DNA from: BOG-908 sp963848205
GTDB taxonomy: Bacteria > Pseudomonadota > Alphaproteobacteria > Acetobacterales > Acetobacteraceae
Direction: 5' to 3'
DNA: 64,000 nucleotides
Assembly: GCA_963848205.1 (NCBI GenBank)
Contig: CAWKCV010000003.1
Span: forward strand, 124,001-188,000
Every line of letters begins with the position of its first letter. Positions within the stretch are counted from its first letter, which is position 1. Positions 43,974 to 51,548 of the stretch are shown here, piece after piece. The notes below the pieces were generated by a model, which did not search any database, had not been told where the DNA came from, and saw nothing but the letters and a program-made list of their open reading frames with translations. Both the position numbers and the translations under genes were made by a program.

Positions 43974-46900
43974 ATGCCGCTCGACACCGACCAGCCCACC
44001 TCCGCCGGCGCACAGTGGCAATTCCTCGATGCGCTCGGCGACGGCATCTACGGCGTAGATGGGACGGGCGCCTGCACCTTCATCAACATCGCCGCCCTCC
44101 GCCTGCTCGGTTACGCCTCGGCCGACGAGCTCATCGGCCGCAACATGCACGCGGCCATCCACCACACCCGGCCGGACGGCACGCCCTTCCCGCAAGCAGA
44201 ATGCCCGCTGCTGCACACCACCAGCAGTGGCCGCCCGGTCCGGCTCAATAACGAAATGCTGTTCCGCCGCAACGGCACGCCGTTCTTCGCCGAATACTCC
44301 TCGTTTCCGATTATGCAGGATGGCGCGGTTGCCGGCAGCATCATCACCTTCACGGACACGTCCGTCCGGCAGGACGCGCAGAAGCGCCTGGCCGTGCAAT
44401 ACGCGGTCGCGCAGGTGCTCGCCGGAGATGCGCCCGAAGAAGCCATACCCGCGCGCCTGCTCGAGGCCATCGGCACTGGCCTCGATTGGGAAGCCGGCCT
44501 GTTCTGGCGCCGCGTGGAGCAGAGCGAAGGCCACGACGTGCTGCGCTGCATGGCCGTCTGGAGCGCCAACAATGCCGGCACGCTACCGGCGCATTTCAGC
44601 GTCGGCCGGACGCTCGAACTCGGCGCCGGCCTGCCGGGCCATGTCTGGCTGATGGAGGCGCCGCTCCACGTGGCCGACCTGAGCGTCGAATCGCCGATCC
44701 TGATATCGCGCGGCGTAGGCGATGCGCGATCGAACCTGCGCAGCGGTTTCGCCTTCCCGATCATGGACGCCACCTATGTCGTGGGCGCCATCGAGTTCTA
44801 CAGCCGCACGGTCATCGAACCCGACGAAAGCCTGCTCGAAGCCGTCACCACACTCGGCCACCAGATCGGGCAGACGCTCGCCCGCCGCGTCACCACCGCC
44901 AGGCTCGGCGAAAGCGAGCACCTGAAAGCGGCGATCCTGGCGTCGGCACCCGATGGCGTCATCACGTTCGACGCACACGAGCGAATCGTCGAGTTCAACG
45001 CGGCCGCCGAAGCGATCTTCGGCCGCGCGGTCGCCGACATTCTCGGCCGCAATCTCAGCGACGTCATATTCCCGGCCGACACGCAGCAAGCGCACCAGCG
45101 CGCCTTTCACGCGGCACTGGACGGCGACGACACGCTCCTCGGCCGCCGCGTCGAAGTGGACGCCATCCGTGCCGACGGCACACGTTTCCCGATCGAATTG
45201 TCGATCACGCGCACCGCCCGCGGCCGGCAGCCTTTGTTCACCGCGCATCTGCGCGAAATCACCGCGCGCCGTGCCGAGCAGGCAGCCTTGCGACAGAGCG
45301 AAGCGCGCTTCCGCACCATCGCCAATGCCATCCCGCAACTCGCCTGGATGACCGACGAGACCGGCAGCATCACCTGGTACAACGACCGCTGGTACGACTA
45401 CACCGGCACCACGCTCGCCGAGATGAGCGGTTGGGGCTGGAAGAAGGTTCACCACCCCGATCATGTCGAGCGCGTCGAGAAACATCTCCGGGAAAGCTTC
45501 GCGTCAGGCACCGTCTGGGAAGATACTTTCCCGCTACGATCGCGCGCTGGCGATTATGCCTGGTTTCTCTCGCGCGCGATGCCGATCCGCGACGATCCCG
45601 AAGAGGCCTGCCCGCAAGGCCGCATCGTCGGCTGGTTCGGCACCAATACCGACGTGACTGCCATGCGCGAGACCGAGCAGAAGCTCGCCGCCGCGCGCGA
45701 CGAGGCGGAGGATGCCAACCGCGCCAAATCGACCTTCATCGCCAACATGAGTCACGAGCTGCGCACGCCGCTCTCGGCCATCATCGGCTATTCCGAAATG
45801 CTGATCGAAGAAATCGAAGACGGTGCCCCGCCCGCCGCCGAGCTGCTGCGCGACATGGGAAAGATCGAGAGCAACGCACGCCATCTGCTCGGCCTGATCA
45901 ACGATGTGCTCGACCTCTCCAAGGTCGAAAGCGGCAAGATGGAGGCTTATGCAGAAACCTTCGACATCGCTTCCGTCACACGCGATGTCGCGGCGACCGT
46001 CTCGGCTCTGATGGAGAAGAAATCGAACCGTCTCGAGCTTCGTCTGCCACCCGCACTCGGCACGATGCATTCCGACGTCACGCGCATCCGCCAGGTCATC
46101 CTCAACCTGCTCAGCAACGCCGCGAAATTCACCGAACACGGCCTGATCACGCTTTCCGTCGAACGTGCCACCGACAATAAGGGCCAGGATTGGATCAGTT
46201 TCGCCGTCGCCGACACGGGCATCGGCATGAGCCAGGCGCAACTCGCCAAATTGTTCCAGCGCTTCCACCAGGCCGACGCTTCTACCACCCGCCAGTTCGG
46301 TGGCACCGGATTGGGCCTGGCGCTGACAAAGGCTTTCGCGACCTTGCTCGACGGCACCATCACGGCCACGAGCGAGCCTGGCCACGGCAGTATCTTCACC
46401 TTGCGCGTGCCGGCACATCTTGCCGCGAATGGCGCCGCTACCGAGCCCGCATCCGAACCAGCACCGCCGCCCGCCGCCCAGGCCAACGACCGCGACGTCA
46501 TCCTGGTGGTCGACGACGATGCCACGCAACGCGACTTGATGAGCCGCTTTCTCATCCGCAACGGCTTCAGCGCGCAAACGGCGCCCGATGGTGCGGCGGG
46601 CCTCGAATTGGCAAAAACCCTTCGCCCCCGCGCCATCCTCCTCGATGTCACCATGCCCGGCATGGATGGCTGGTCCGTGCTGGGCGCGCTCAAGGCCGAT
46701 CCCGCACTGTCCAATATTCCCGTCGTCATGGTCACCTTCGTCAACGAACGCGCCGTTGCCACATCGCTCGGCGCCGCGGACTACATCGTCAAACCCGTCG
46801 ATTGGGAACGTCTGCGCTCCGTCATGGAACGTTTCCGAGAACGCGACGGCGACGTGCTCGTCGTCGAAGACGACCCCGACGCACGATCGCGCACCCGCCA

Positions 46901-47222
46901 GGCCCTCGAACGCAACGGCTGGACCGTCGTCGAAGCCGAAGACGGAAGACAAGGCCTCAATTGCGTGGTTCTGAAAATACCTCGCGTCATTCTGCTCGAC
47001 CTGAACATGCCGGTCATGGACGGCTTCGGTTTTCTGGCAAGCTTGCGCCAGATACCCGGCTGCGAGCAGGTCCCCGTCGTCGTCCTCACCGCGCTCGACC
47101 TTTCCGCCGACGATCGCCGCCGCCTGCGCGGCGCCAGTCAGATCCTCAACAAGGGCGACGTAAATCTCTCGGATCTGGCTGAAAGGTTACGCAGCCTTGG
47201 AACGAGCGAGGCGCCTCAATAA
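43974..47222 (+). CDS. Hybrid sensor histidine kinase with PAS, GAF and two receiver domains
   Basis: This 1082-residue protein has no membrane helix. In order it carries a PAS domain (about 15-140), a GAF domain (about 145-300), PAS (about 310-430), a second C-terminal PAS with PAC (about 440-560), and HisKA with phospho-acceptor His594 in FIANMSHELRTPLS. The ATPase has NLLSNAAKF, ADTGIGM and GTGLGLALTKAF. Two receivers follow, with acceptor Asp891 (AILLDVTMPGMDG) and Asp1009 (VILLDLNMPVMDG). The kinase senses an internal or soluble signal. No output domain is fused, so phosphotransfer to another protein is expected. Its stop codon region overlaps by 7 bp the 3' end of the convergent frmA. 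Confidence 0.93.
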   Translation: MPLDTDQPTSAGAQWQFLDALGDGIYGVDGTGACTFINIAALRLLGYASADELIGRNMHAAIHHTRPDGTPFPQAECPLLHTTSSGRPVRLNNEMLFRRNGTPFFAEYSSFPIMQDGAVAGSIITFTDTSVRQDAQKRLAVQYAVAQVLAGDAPEEAIPARLLEAIGTGLDWEAGLFWRRVEQSEGHDVLRCMAVWSANNAGTLPAHFSVGRTLELGAGLPGHVWLMEAPLHVADLSVESPILISRGVGDARSNLRSGFAFPIMDATYVVGAIEFYSRTVIEPDESLLEAVTTLGHQIGQTLARRVTTARLGESEHLKAAILASAPDGVITFDAHERIVEFNAAAEAIFGRAVADILGRNLSDVIFPADTQQAHQRAFHAALDGDDTLLGRRVEVDAIRADGTRFPIELSITRTARGRQPLFTAHLREITARRAEQAALRQSEARFRTIANAIPQLAWMTDETGSITWYNDRWYDYTGTTLAEMSGWGWKKVHHPDHVERVEKHLRESFASGTVWEDTFPLRSRAGDYAWFLSRAMPIRDDPEEACPQGRIVGWFGTNTDVTAMRETEQKLAAARDEAEDANRAKSTFIANMSHELRTPLSAIIGYSEMLIEEIEDGAPPAAELLRDMGKIESNARHLLGLINDVLDLSKVESGKMEAYAETFDIASVTRDVAATVSALMEKKSNRLELRLPPALGTMHSDVTRIRQVILNLLSNAAKFTEHGLITLSVERATDNKGQDWISFAVADTGIGMSQAQLAKLFQRFHQADASTTRQFGGTGLGLALTKAFATLLDGTITATSEPGHGSIFTLRVPAHLAANGAATEPASEPAPPPAAQANDRDVILVVDDDATQRDLMSRFLIRNGFSAQTAPDGAAGLELAKTLRPRAILLDVTMPGMDGWSVLGALKADPALSNIPVVMVTFVNERAVATSLGAADYIVKPVDWERLRSVMERFRERDGDVLVVEDDPDARSRTRQALERNGWTVVEAEDGRQGLNCVVLKIPRVILLDLNMPVMDGFGFLASLRQIPGCEQVPVVVLTALDLSADDRRRLRGASQILNKGDVNLSDLAERLRSLGTSEAPQ

Positions 47223-48325
47223 ACCACCACGCTGCGGATACTCTCGCCGCGCTCCATCAACTCGAACCCTTCGTTGATCCGCTCCAGCGGCAACACATGC
47301 GTAATCAGATCGTCGATGTTGATCTTCCCCTCCATATACCAGTCGACGATCTTCGGCACATCCGTCCGCCCCCGCGCCCCCCCGAACGCGCTGCCCTGCC
47401 ATACCCGCCCCGTCACCAGCTGGAATGGCCGCGTCGAAATCTCCTGCCCGCTCGCCGCCACCCCGATGATCGTGCTCTTGCCCCATCCGCGATGCGAACA
47501 TTCCAGCGCCTGACGCATCAGATCCGTATTGCCCACACACTCGAAACTATGGTCCGCCCCGCCTTTCGTCAGCTCGACGATATGCGCCACCACATCGCCG
47601 CCCACCTCCTTCGGATTGACGAAATGCGTCATCCCGAACTTCTCCGCCAACGCCCGCCGCCCCGGATTGATGTCGACACCCACGATCATGTCAGCGCCCG
47701 CCAGCCGCGCGCCCTGCACGACGTTCAGCCCGATCCCGCCTAGGCCGAACACCACCACATTGTCGCCAGGCGCCACACCCGCGGTCCAGATCACCGCGCC
47801 CACCCCCGTGGTAACACCGCAGCCGATATAACAGATCTTCTCGAACGGCGCGTCCTCGCGCACCTTCGCCAGCGCAATCTCCGGCAGCACCGTGTAATTC
47901 GCAAACGTGCTGCACCCCATGTAGTGCATCACCTTCTTGCCCTGAAAACTGAAGCGGCTGCTGCCATCCGGCATCACGCCCTGCCCCTGCGTCGCGCGTA
48001 TCGCCGTGCACAAATTCGTCTTGCGGCTCAGGCAACTTTTACACTGCCGGCATTCCGGCGTGTACAACGGAATCACATGGTCGCCGACGCGCAACCCGCG
48101 CACATCCGCGCCCAGCTCGACGACAACCCCCGCCCCCTCATGCCCCAGAATGCTCGGAAACAACCCCTCCGAATCCGCCCCGCTCAGCGTGTATTTGTCC
48201 GTGTGGCAAATCCCCGTGGCGCGCACCTCCACCAGCACCTCGCCCGCGCGCGGCCCTTCCAGCTGCACCGTCTCGATACTCAACGGCTTGCCCGCCTCGA
48301 ACGCCACCGCTGCCCGTACGTCCAT
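47216..48325 (-). CDS. frmA: S-(hydroxymethyl)glutathione dehydrogenase / class III alcohol dehydrogenase
   Basis: This 369-residue enzyme oxidises S-hydroxymethylglutathione, detoxifying formaldehyde, and also reduces S-nitrosoglutathione. Zinc ligands are readable in GICHTDKYTLSG, LGHEGAGVVV and the structural-zinc cysteines of ECRQCKSCLSRKTNLC. The NAD-binding motif is VVFGLGGIGLNVVQGARLAG, and ends with LERINEGFELMERGESIRSV. ATG 48325 is chosen; the TTG two codons upstream is an artefact-like alternative. It is divergent from an aldehyde dehydrogenase at 48509, a sensible pairing for aldehyde clearance. A formylglutathione hydrolase gene is not adjacent. Confidence 0.96.
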   Translation of the reverse strand: MDVRAAVAFEAGKPLSIETVQLEGPRAGEVLVEVRATGICHTDKYTLSGADSEGLFPSILGHEGAGVVVELGADVRGLRVGDHVIPLYTPECRQCKSCLSRKTNLCTAIRATQGQGVMPDGSSRFSFQGKKVMHYMGCSTFANYTVLPEIALAKVREDAPFEKICYIGCGVTTGVGAVIWTAGVAPGDNVVVFGLGGIGLNVVQGARLAGADMIVGVDINPGRRALAEKFGMTHFVNPKEVGGDVVAHIVELTKGGADHSFECVGNTDLMRQALECSHRGWGKSTIIGVAASGQEISTRPFQLVTGRVWQGSAFGGARGRTDVPKIVDWYMEGKINIDDLITHVLPLERINEGFELMERGESIRSVVVY

Positions 48326-48356
48326 CGCCAAAACCCCCGCTTCGCCCTATCCTGAA

Positions 48357-48399
48357 GAAAGGCCTTCTTTTCTGAAGAAAAGAAGCAAAAGACTTTTGG
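48357..48399 (-). repeat. Dispersed hairpin repeat, copy 17
   Basis: This copy contains GAAAGGCCTTCTTTTCTG then AAGAAAAGAAGC and AAAAGACTTTTGG. The gene-proximal arm faces the frmA start 32 bp away. Confidence 0.9.
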
Positions 48400-48440
48400 T
48401 CCGCTATCGCGTGTGCCGCAACCCGGCGCCCGCCAGGTGC

Positions 48441-48488
48441 CAAAAGTTTTTTGGTCCTTTTTTTCCAAAAAAGGACGACTTTCTTACT
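48441..48488 (+). repeat. Dispersed hairpin repeat, copy 18
   Basis: This copy starts CAAAAGTTTTTTGGTCC with a T-run and CCAAAAAAGGACGACTTTC. The gene-proximal arm faces the aldehyde dehydrogenase start 20 bp downstream. Confidence 0.95.
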
Positions 48489-48508
48489 TCGCAGGGAGCA
48501 CACCAAAA

Positions 48509-49951
48509 ATGCGCGACTACACCCAATTCTACATCGACGGCGCCTGGGTCACCCCCGCCGGCACCCAAACCCTCGACGTCATCAACCCCGCCACCGAACG
48601 CCCCAACGGCCGCATCACCCTCGGCACCGCCGCCGACGTCGACCGCGCCACGCAAGCCGCCAAACGCGCTTTCCAGACCTTCGCCCACACTTCCCGCGAA
48701 GACCGCCTGGCCCTCCTCGGCCGCATCATCGACGCCTACAAAGCCCGCTATGCCGACATGGCAAAGGCCATCACCGACGAAATGGGCGCCCCCGCCAGCC
48801 TCTCGCAAAACGCCCAGGCGGCCATCGGCATCGGCCACTTCCAGGCCGCCCAAGGCATCCTGCAAAACTACAAATTCGAGGAAATGCGCGGCACCACACT
48901 CATCGCCCGCGAACCCATCGGCGTCTGCGGCTTCATCACTCCCTGGAACTGGCCCATCAACCAGATCGCCTGCAAAGTGGCACCCGCACTCGCCACCGGC
49001 TGCACCATGGTGCTCAAACCCAGCGAAATCGCCCCCTTCAGCGCCTATCTCCTGGCCGAAATCCTCCACGAAGCCGGCGTCCCCCCAGGCGTCTTCAACC
49101 TCGTCAACGGCGACGGCCCGACCGTCGGCGCCGCCATCGCCAGCCACCCCGACATCGACCTCGTCAGCTTCACCGGCAGCACACGCGCCGGCATCGAAGT
49201 CGCACGCGCCGCCGCCCCCACCGTCAAACGCGTCCACCAGGAACTCGGCGGCAAATCCCCCAACATCCTCCTGCCCGACGCCGACCTCACCCGCGCCGTC
49301 ACCGCCGGCGTCAAACACGTCATGCAGAACAGCGGCCAGTCCTGCAACGCCCCCACCCGCATGCTCGCCCCCCACACGCTGATGGCCGACGTTATCTCCA
49401 TCGCCCGCACGGCGGCCGAATCCACCACCGTCGGCGACCCCAATGGCAACGCCGAAATGGGCCCCGTCGTCAGCGAACTCCAGTTCAATAAAATCCAGGC
49501 CCTCATCCAGAAAGGCATCGACGAAGGCGCCACCCTCGTCGCCGGCGGCCCCGGCCGCCCCGAAGGGCTCGAGACCGGCTACTACGTCAAACCCACCGTT
49601 TTCGCCAACGTTACCAACACCATGACCATCGCCCGCGAGGAAATCTTCGGCCCCGTCCTCGCCATCCTGGGCTACGACACCGTCGACGAAGCCATCGCCA
49701 CCGCCAACGACACCCCCTACGGCCTGGCCGCCTACGTCCAGGGACGCGACCCCGCCCAACTCCGCCACGTCGCCAGCCGCCTCCGCGCCGGCCAGGTCAA
49801 CATAAACGGCGCCGGAATGGACATCATGGCCCCCTTCGGCGGTTACAAACAGAGCGGCAACGGCCGCGAATGGGGCGACCTCGCATTCGGCGAATTCCTG
49901 GAAACCAAAGCCGAAATCGGCTACGGCGCCATCGCCGCCGCGGCTGAATAG
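48509..49951 (+). CDS. Aldehyde dehydrogenase family protein
   Basis: This 480-residue NAD(P)-dependent enzyme has all ALDH motifs. FITPWNWPINQIACKVAPAL lies in the cofactor site, SFTGSTRAGIEVARAA in the Rossmann fold, and the catalytic Glu is in HQELGGKSPNILLP. The catalytic Cys is in MQNSGQSCNAPTRML, and EEIFGPVLAILGYD and GGYKQSGNGREWG follow. The substrate is not certain; sequence style is like general aliphatic/betaine-type ALDHs. GCAGGGAG lies about 11 bases before ATG 48509. The upstream in-frame start at 48413 or 48451 lies in the repeat and is false. Confidence 0.95.
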   Translation: MRDYTQFYIDGAWVTPAGTQTLDVINPATERPNGRITLGTAADVDRATQAAKRAFQTFAHTSREDRLALLGRIIDAYKARYADMAKAITDEMGAPASLSQNAQAAIGIGHFQAAQGILQNYKFEEMRGTTLIAREPIGVCGFITPWNWPINQIACKVAPALATGCTMVLKPSEIAPFSAYLLAEILHEAGVPPGVFNLVNGDGPTVGAAIASHPDIDLVSFTGSTRAGIEVARAAAPTVKRVHQELGGKSPNILLPDADLTRAVTAGVKHVMQNSGQSCNAPTRMLAPHTLMADVISIARTAAESTTVGDPNGNAEMGPVVSELQFNKIQALIQKGIDEGATLVAGGPGRPEGLETGYYVKPTVFANVTNTMTIAREEIFGPVLAILGYDTVDEAIATANDTPYGLAAYVQGRDPAQLRHVASRLRAGQVNINGAGMDIMAPFGGYKQSGNGREWGDLAFGEFLETKAEIGYGAIAAAAE

Positions 49952-49959
49952 AAGAAGGC

Positions 49960-50001
49960 GAGGGGCTCTGCCCCTCGACCCCGCTGGGGCCGGGGCCCCA
50001 G
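49960..50001. repeat. Two GC-rich hairpins in tandem
   Basis: GAGGGGCTCTGCCCCTC and CTGGGGCCGGGGCCCCAG are two strong adjacent palindromes between the ALDH gene and the next gene. No T-run follows, so this is not a standard terminator. GC-rich elements of this look recur in Acetobacteraceae-like genomes; this is my recollection, not measured. It is unlike the AT-rich repeat family. Confidence 0.75.
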
Positions 50002-50052
50002 ACCCCTTGACGTTGCCCGCACCCGCGCGCCACCCCTCTACGGACACACCCC

Positions 50053-50850
50053 GTGCCCCGCACCCTCATCGTCCACTACACACACGCCATCCACCCCTCT
50101 ACCCCACGCGAACTCGCACGCCTGCACGCCGAGCTCGACGGCACCTACGACATCGCCGTCACCGGCTGCTGCGAACACCCGACCACACTCGACGCCCTGC
50201 GCCATCCGCAGCGCCGCATCGTCTGCTCGACCCGCGACGACCTGCGCGCCTTGCCCTATCCCGGGCGCCAGCAAACCGCGAAATGGAAAACCCTGCGCGG
50301 CAATAACGATCTCGCCTTGCTGCACGCTTTCCGGCACTACCCGGATTACGACCATTACTGGGTCATCGAATACGACGTCCGCTACACCGGCAACTGGCGC
50401 CACCTCTTCGATCTGCTGTCGCACTCGCCCGCCGACCTGCTCTGCACCCGCATCTATCGCCAGTCGCCGCAGAACCCCTGGCCGCACTGGCAATCCTTCT
50501 CCACCGGCCAGGATCCGCCGCAGACCATCGGTCTGATCAGCGCCTTCCTCCCCATCCACCGCGCCTCTGCCGGCCTCCTCCGCCTGATCGACGAAGTGTG
50601 CCGCCGCGGCTGGACCGGCCACCCTGAAGTCCTCTGGCCCACCGCCGCTGCCCATCACGGCCTCCACCTCGAGGAAATCGGCGGCGCCGGACCCTTCACC
50701 CCACCCCATCGCCGCCGCCACTATTACCGCAGCATCGACTGCCCCACCCTGCAATCCAGCCACACCTTCACCGCGACACCGTCGTTACCCGACACCGCCG
50801 ACCTCGCCGCCCACGGCCCCGACACGCTCTGGCACCCCATCAAAGGCTGA
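50053..50850 (+). CDS. Glycosyltransferase-like protein
   Basis: This protein of 265 residues starts with GTG (PRTLIVHYTHAIHPSTPREL). It has a mostly alpha/beta pattern with the striking block HYWVIEYDVRYTGNWRHLFD, where EYDVR may take the role of a DxD motif. The family DUF3405 carries similar VRYTGNW sequences, which suggests a nucleotide-sugar enzyme. Further C-terminal motifs are GLISAFLPIHRASAGLLRLI and GGAGPFTPPHRRRHYYRSID. No membrane segment is seen. The function remains a guess. Confidence 0.7.
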   Translation: MPRTLIVHYTHAIHPSTPRELARLHAELDGTYDIAVTGCCEHPTTLDALRHPQRRIVCSTRDDLRALPYPGRQQTAKWKTLRGNNDLALLHAFRHYPDYDHYWVIEYDVRYTGNWRHLFDLLSHSPADLLCTRIYRQSPQNPWPHWQSFSTGQDPPQTIGLISAFLPIHRASAGLLRLIDEVCRRGWTGHPEVLWPTAAAHHGLHLEEIGGAGPFTPPHRRRHYYRSIDCPTLQSSHTFTATPSLPDTADLAAHGPDTLWHPIKG

Positions 50851-50961
50851 GCACCCGCCGCAACGACGCACTATAAAAGGGTGCCCTGGCCCAAAGCCCC
50901 GCGTGCGGCAAATCGCCAGAACACCCAAAACCGGAAAATCGCCGACGAGATCAAAGCTCGA

Positions 50962-51438
50962 CTAGGTGCCCCCAAGCACCGCCAGCCCCTTCGAGAACGT
51001 CAAAATGCAGCTCCCGTTGGACGCCGTATAAGTGACCGAGTTGATGACGAAATCAGCAAACCCGTCCACATTGAAAGTGCCCGACCACGTGCCCCCGATC
51101 ACGCCACCCAGGAAACTGTTGTTGAACACGAAAGCATTGCCGCTCGTCGCCTTCCCGACCTGATCCAGCCGGACAACGATGTATTGCGGCTGGGTAAAAC
51201 CCTGAACCAGCGAAGGGATCGAAAGCACATACGATGTCGTCGTGCTGCTCGTCGATGGCGTCGTGAACGACGTCACCTCGATCGGAAAATACGTCCCCTG
51301 CTTGGGAAGCGGTGGTGCCACCGCCGAGCACGACGTGTTCGCCGCGGCATTGACCACCACATTGCCGAAATTCGCCGCGAACGCGCTTCCACTCGCGATG
51401 AGCGAAGCGGCCGAAACAACAAGTCCTGTCAATCGCAT
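50962..51438 (-). CDS. Secreted hypothetical protein
   Basis: This 158-residue protein has a signal peptide (MRLTGLVVSAASLIASGSAF, cut near AFAAN). The mature part is beta-rich with many Thr/Ser/Val (NVVVNAAANTSCSAVAPPLP, TSFTTPSTSSTTTSYVLSIP) and contains GGVIGGTWSGTFNVDGFADF and a terminal CILTFSKGLAVLGG. GGGAGG lies before ATG 51438. No family is recognised. It may form a small extracellular or periplasmic beta-sandwich with a disulfide between its two cysteines. Confidence 0.75.
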   Translation of the reverse strand: MRLTGLVVSAASLIASGSAFAANFGNVVVNAAANTSCSAVAPPLPKQGTYFPIEVTSFTTPSTSSTTTSYVLSIPSLVQGFTQPQYIVVRLDQVGKATSGNAFVFNNSFLGGVIGGTWSGTFNVDGFADFVINSVTYTASNGSCILTFSKGLAVLGGT

Positions 51439-51548
51439 TGAAGCCTCCCATAGGCAGTTCATTACTGCAGGGGAAGCATAACCCGCCCACGCGGTGCGAG
51501 CATTCAACCATCGGGTAGCAGCTTACGCGCGAGCGGAACGAAAGTCTT

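Noticed and set aside
42258..44534. Minus-strand open frame of about 760 codons
   Set aside because: It is antisense to the OmpA-like gene and the histidine kinase and crosses a repeat copy.
688..48488. Dispersed repeats as a CRISPR array or as an insertion sequence
   Set aside because: Spacing is irregular over kilobases and no transposase or cas gene is visible. A non-autonomous element remains possible.
688..48488. Dispersed repeats as ordinary intrinsic terminators
   Set aside because: The T-run is within the stem, no T-run follows the stem in the outgoing direction, and several copies lie upstream of starts.
48404..50047. Minus-strand Gly-rich open frame of about 550 codons
   Set aside because: It is antisense to the aldehyde dehydrogenase, with low-complexity Gly/Ala/Val composition.
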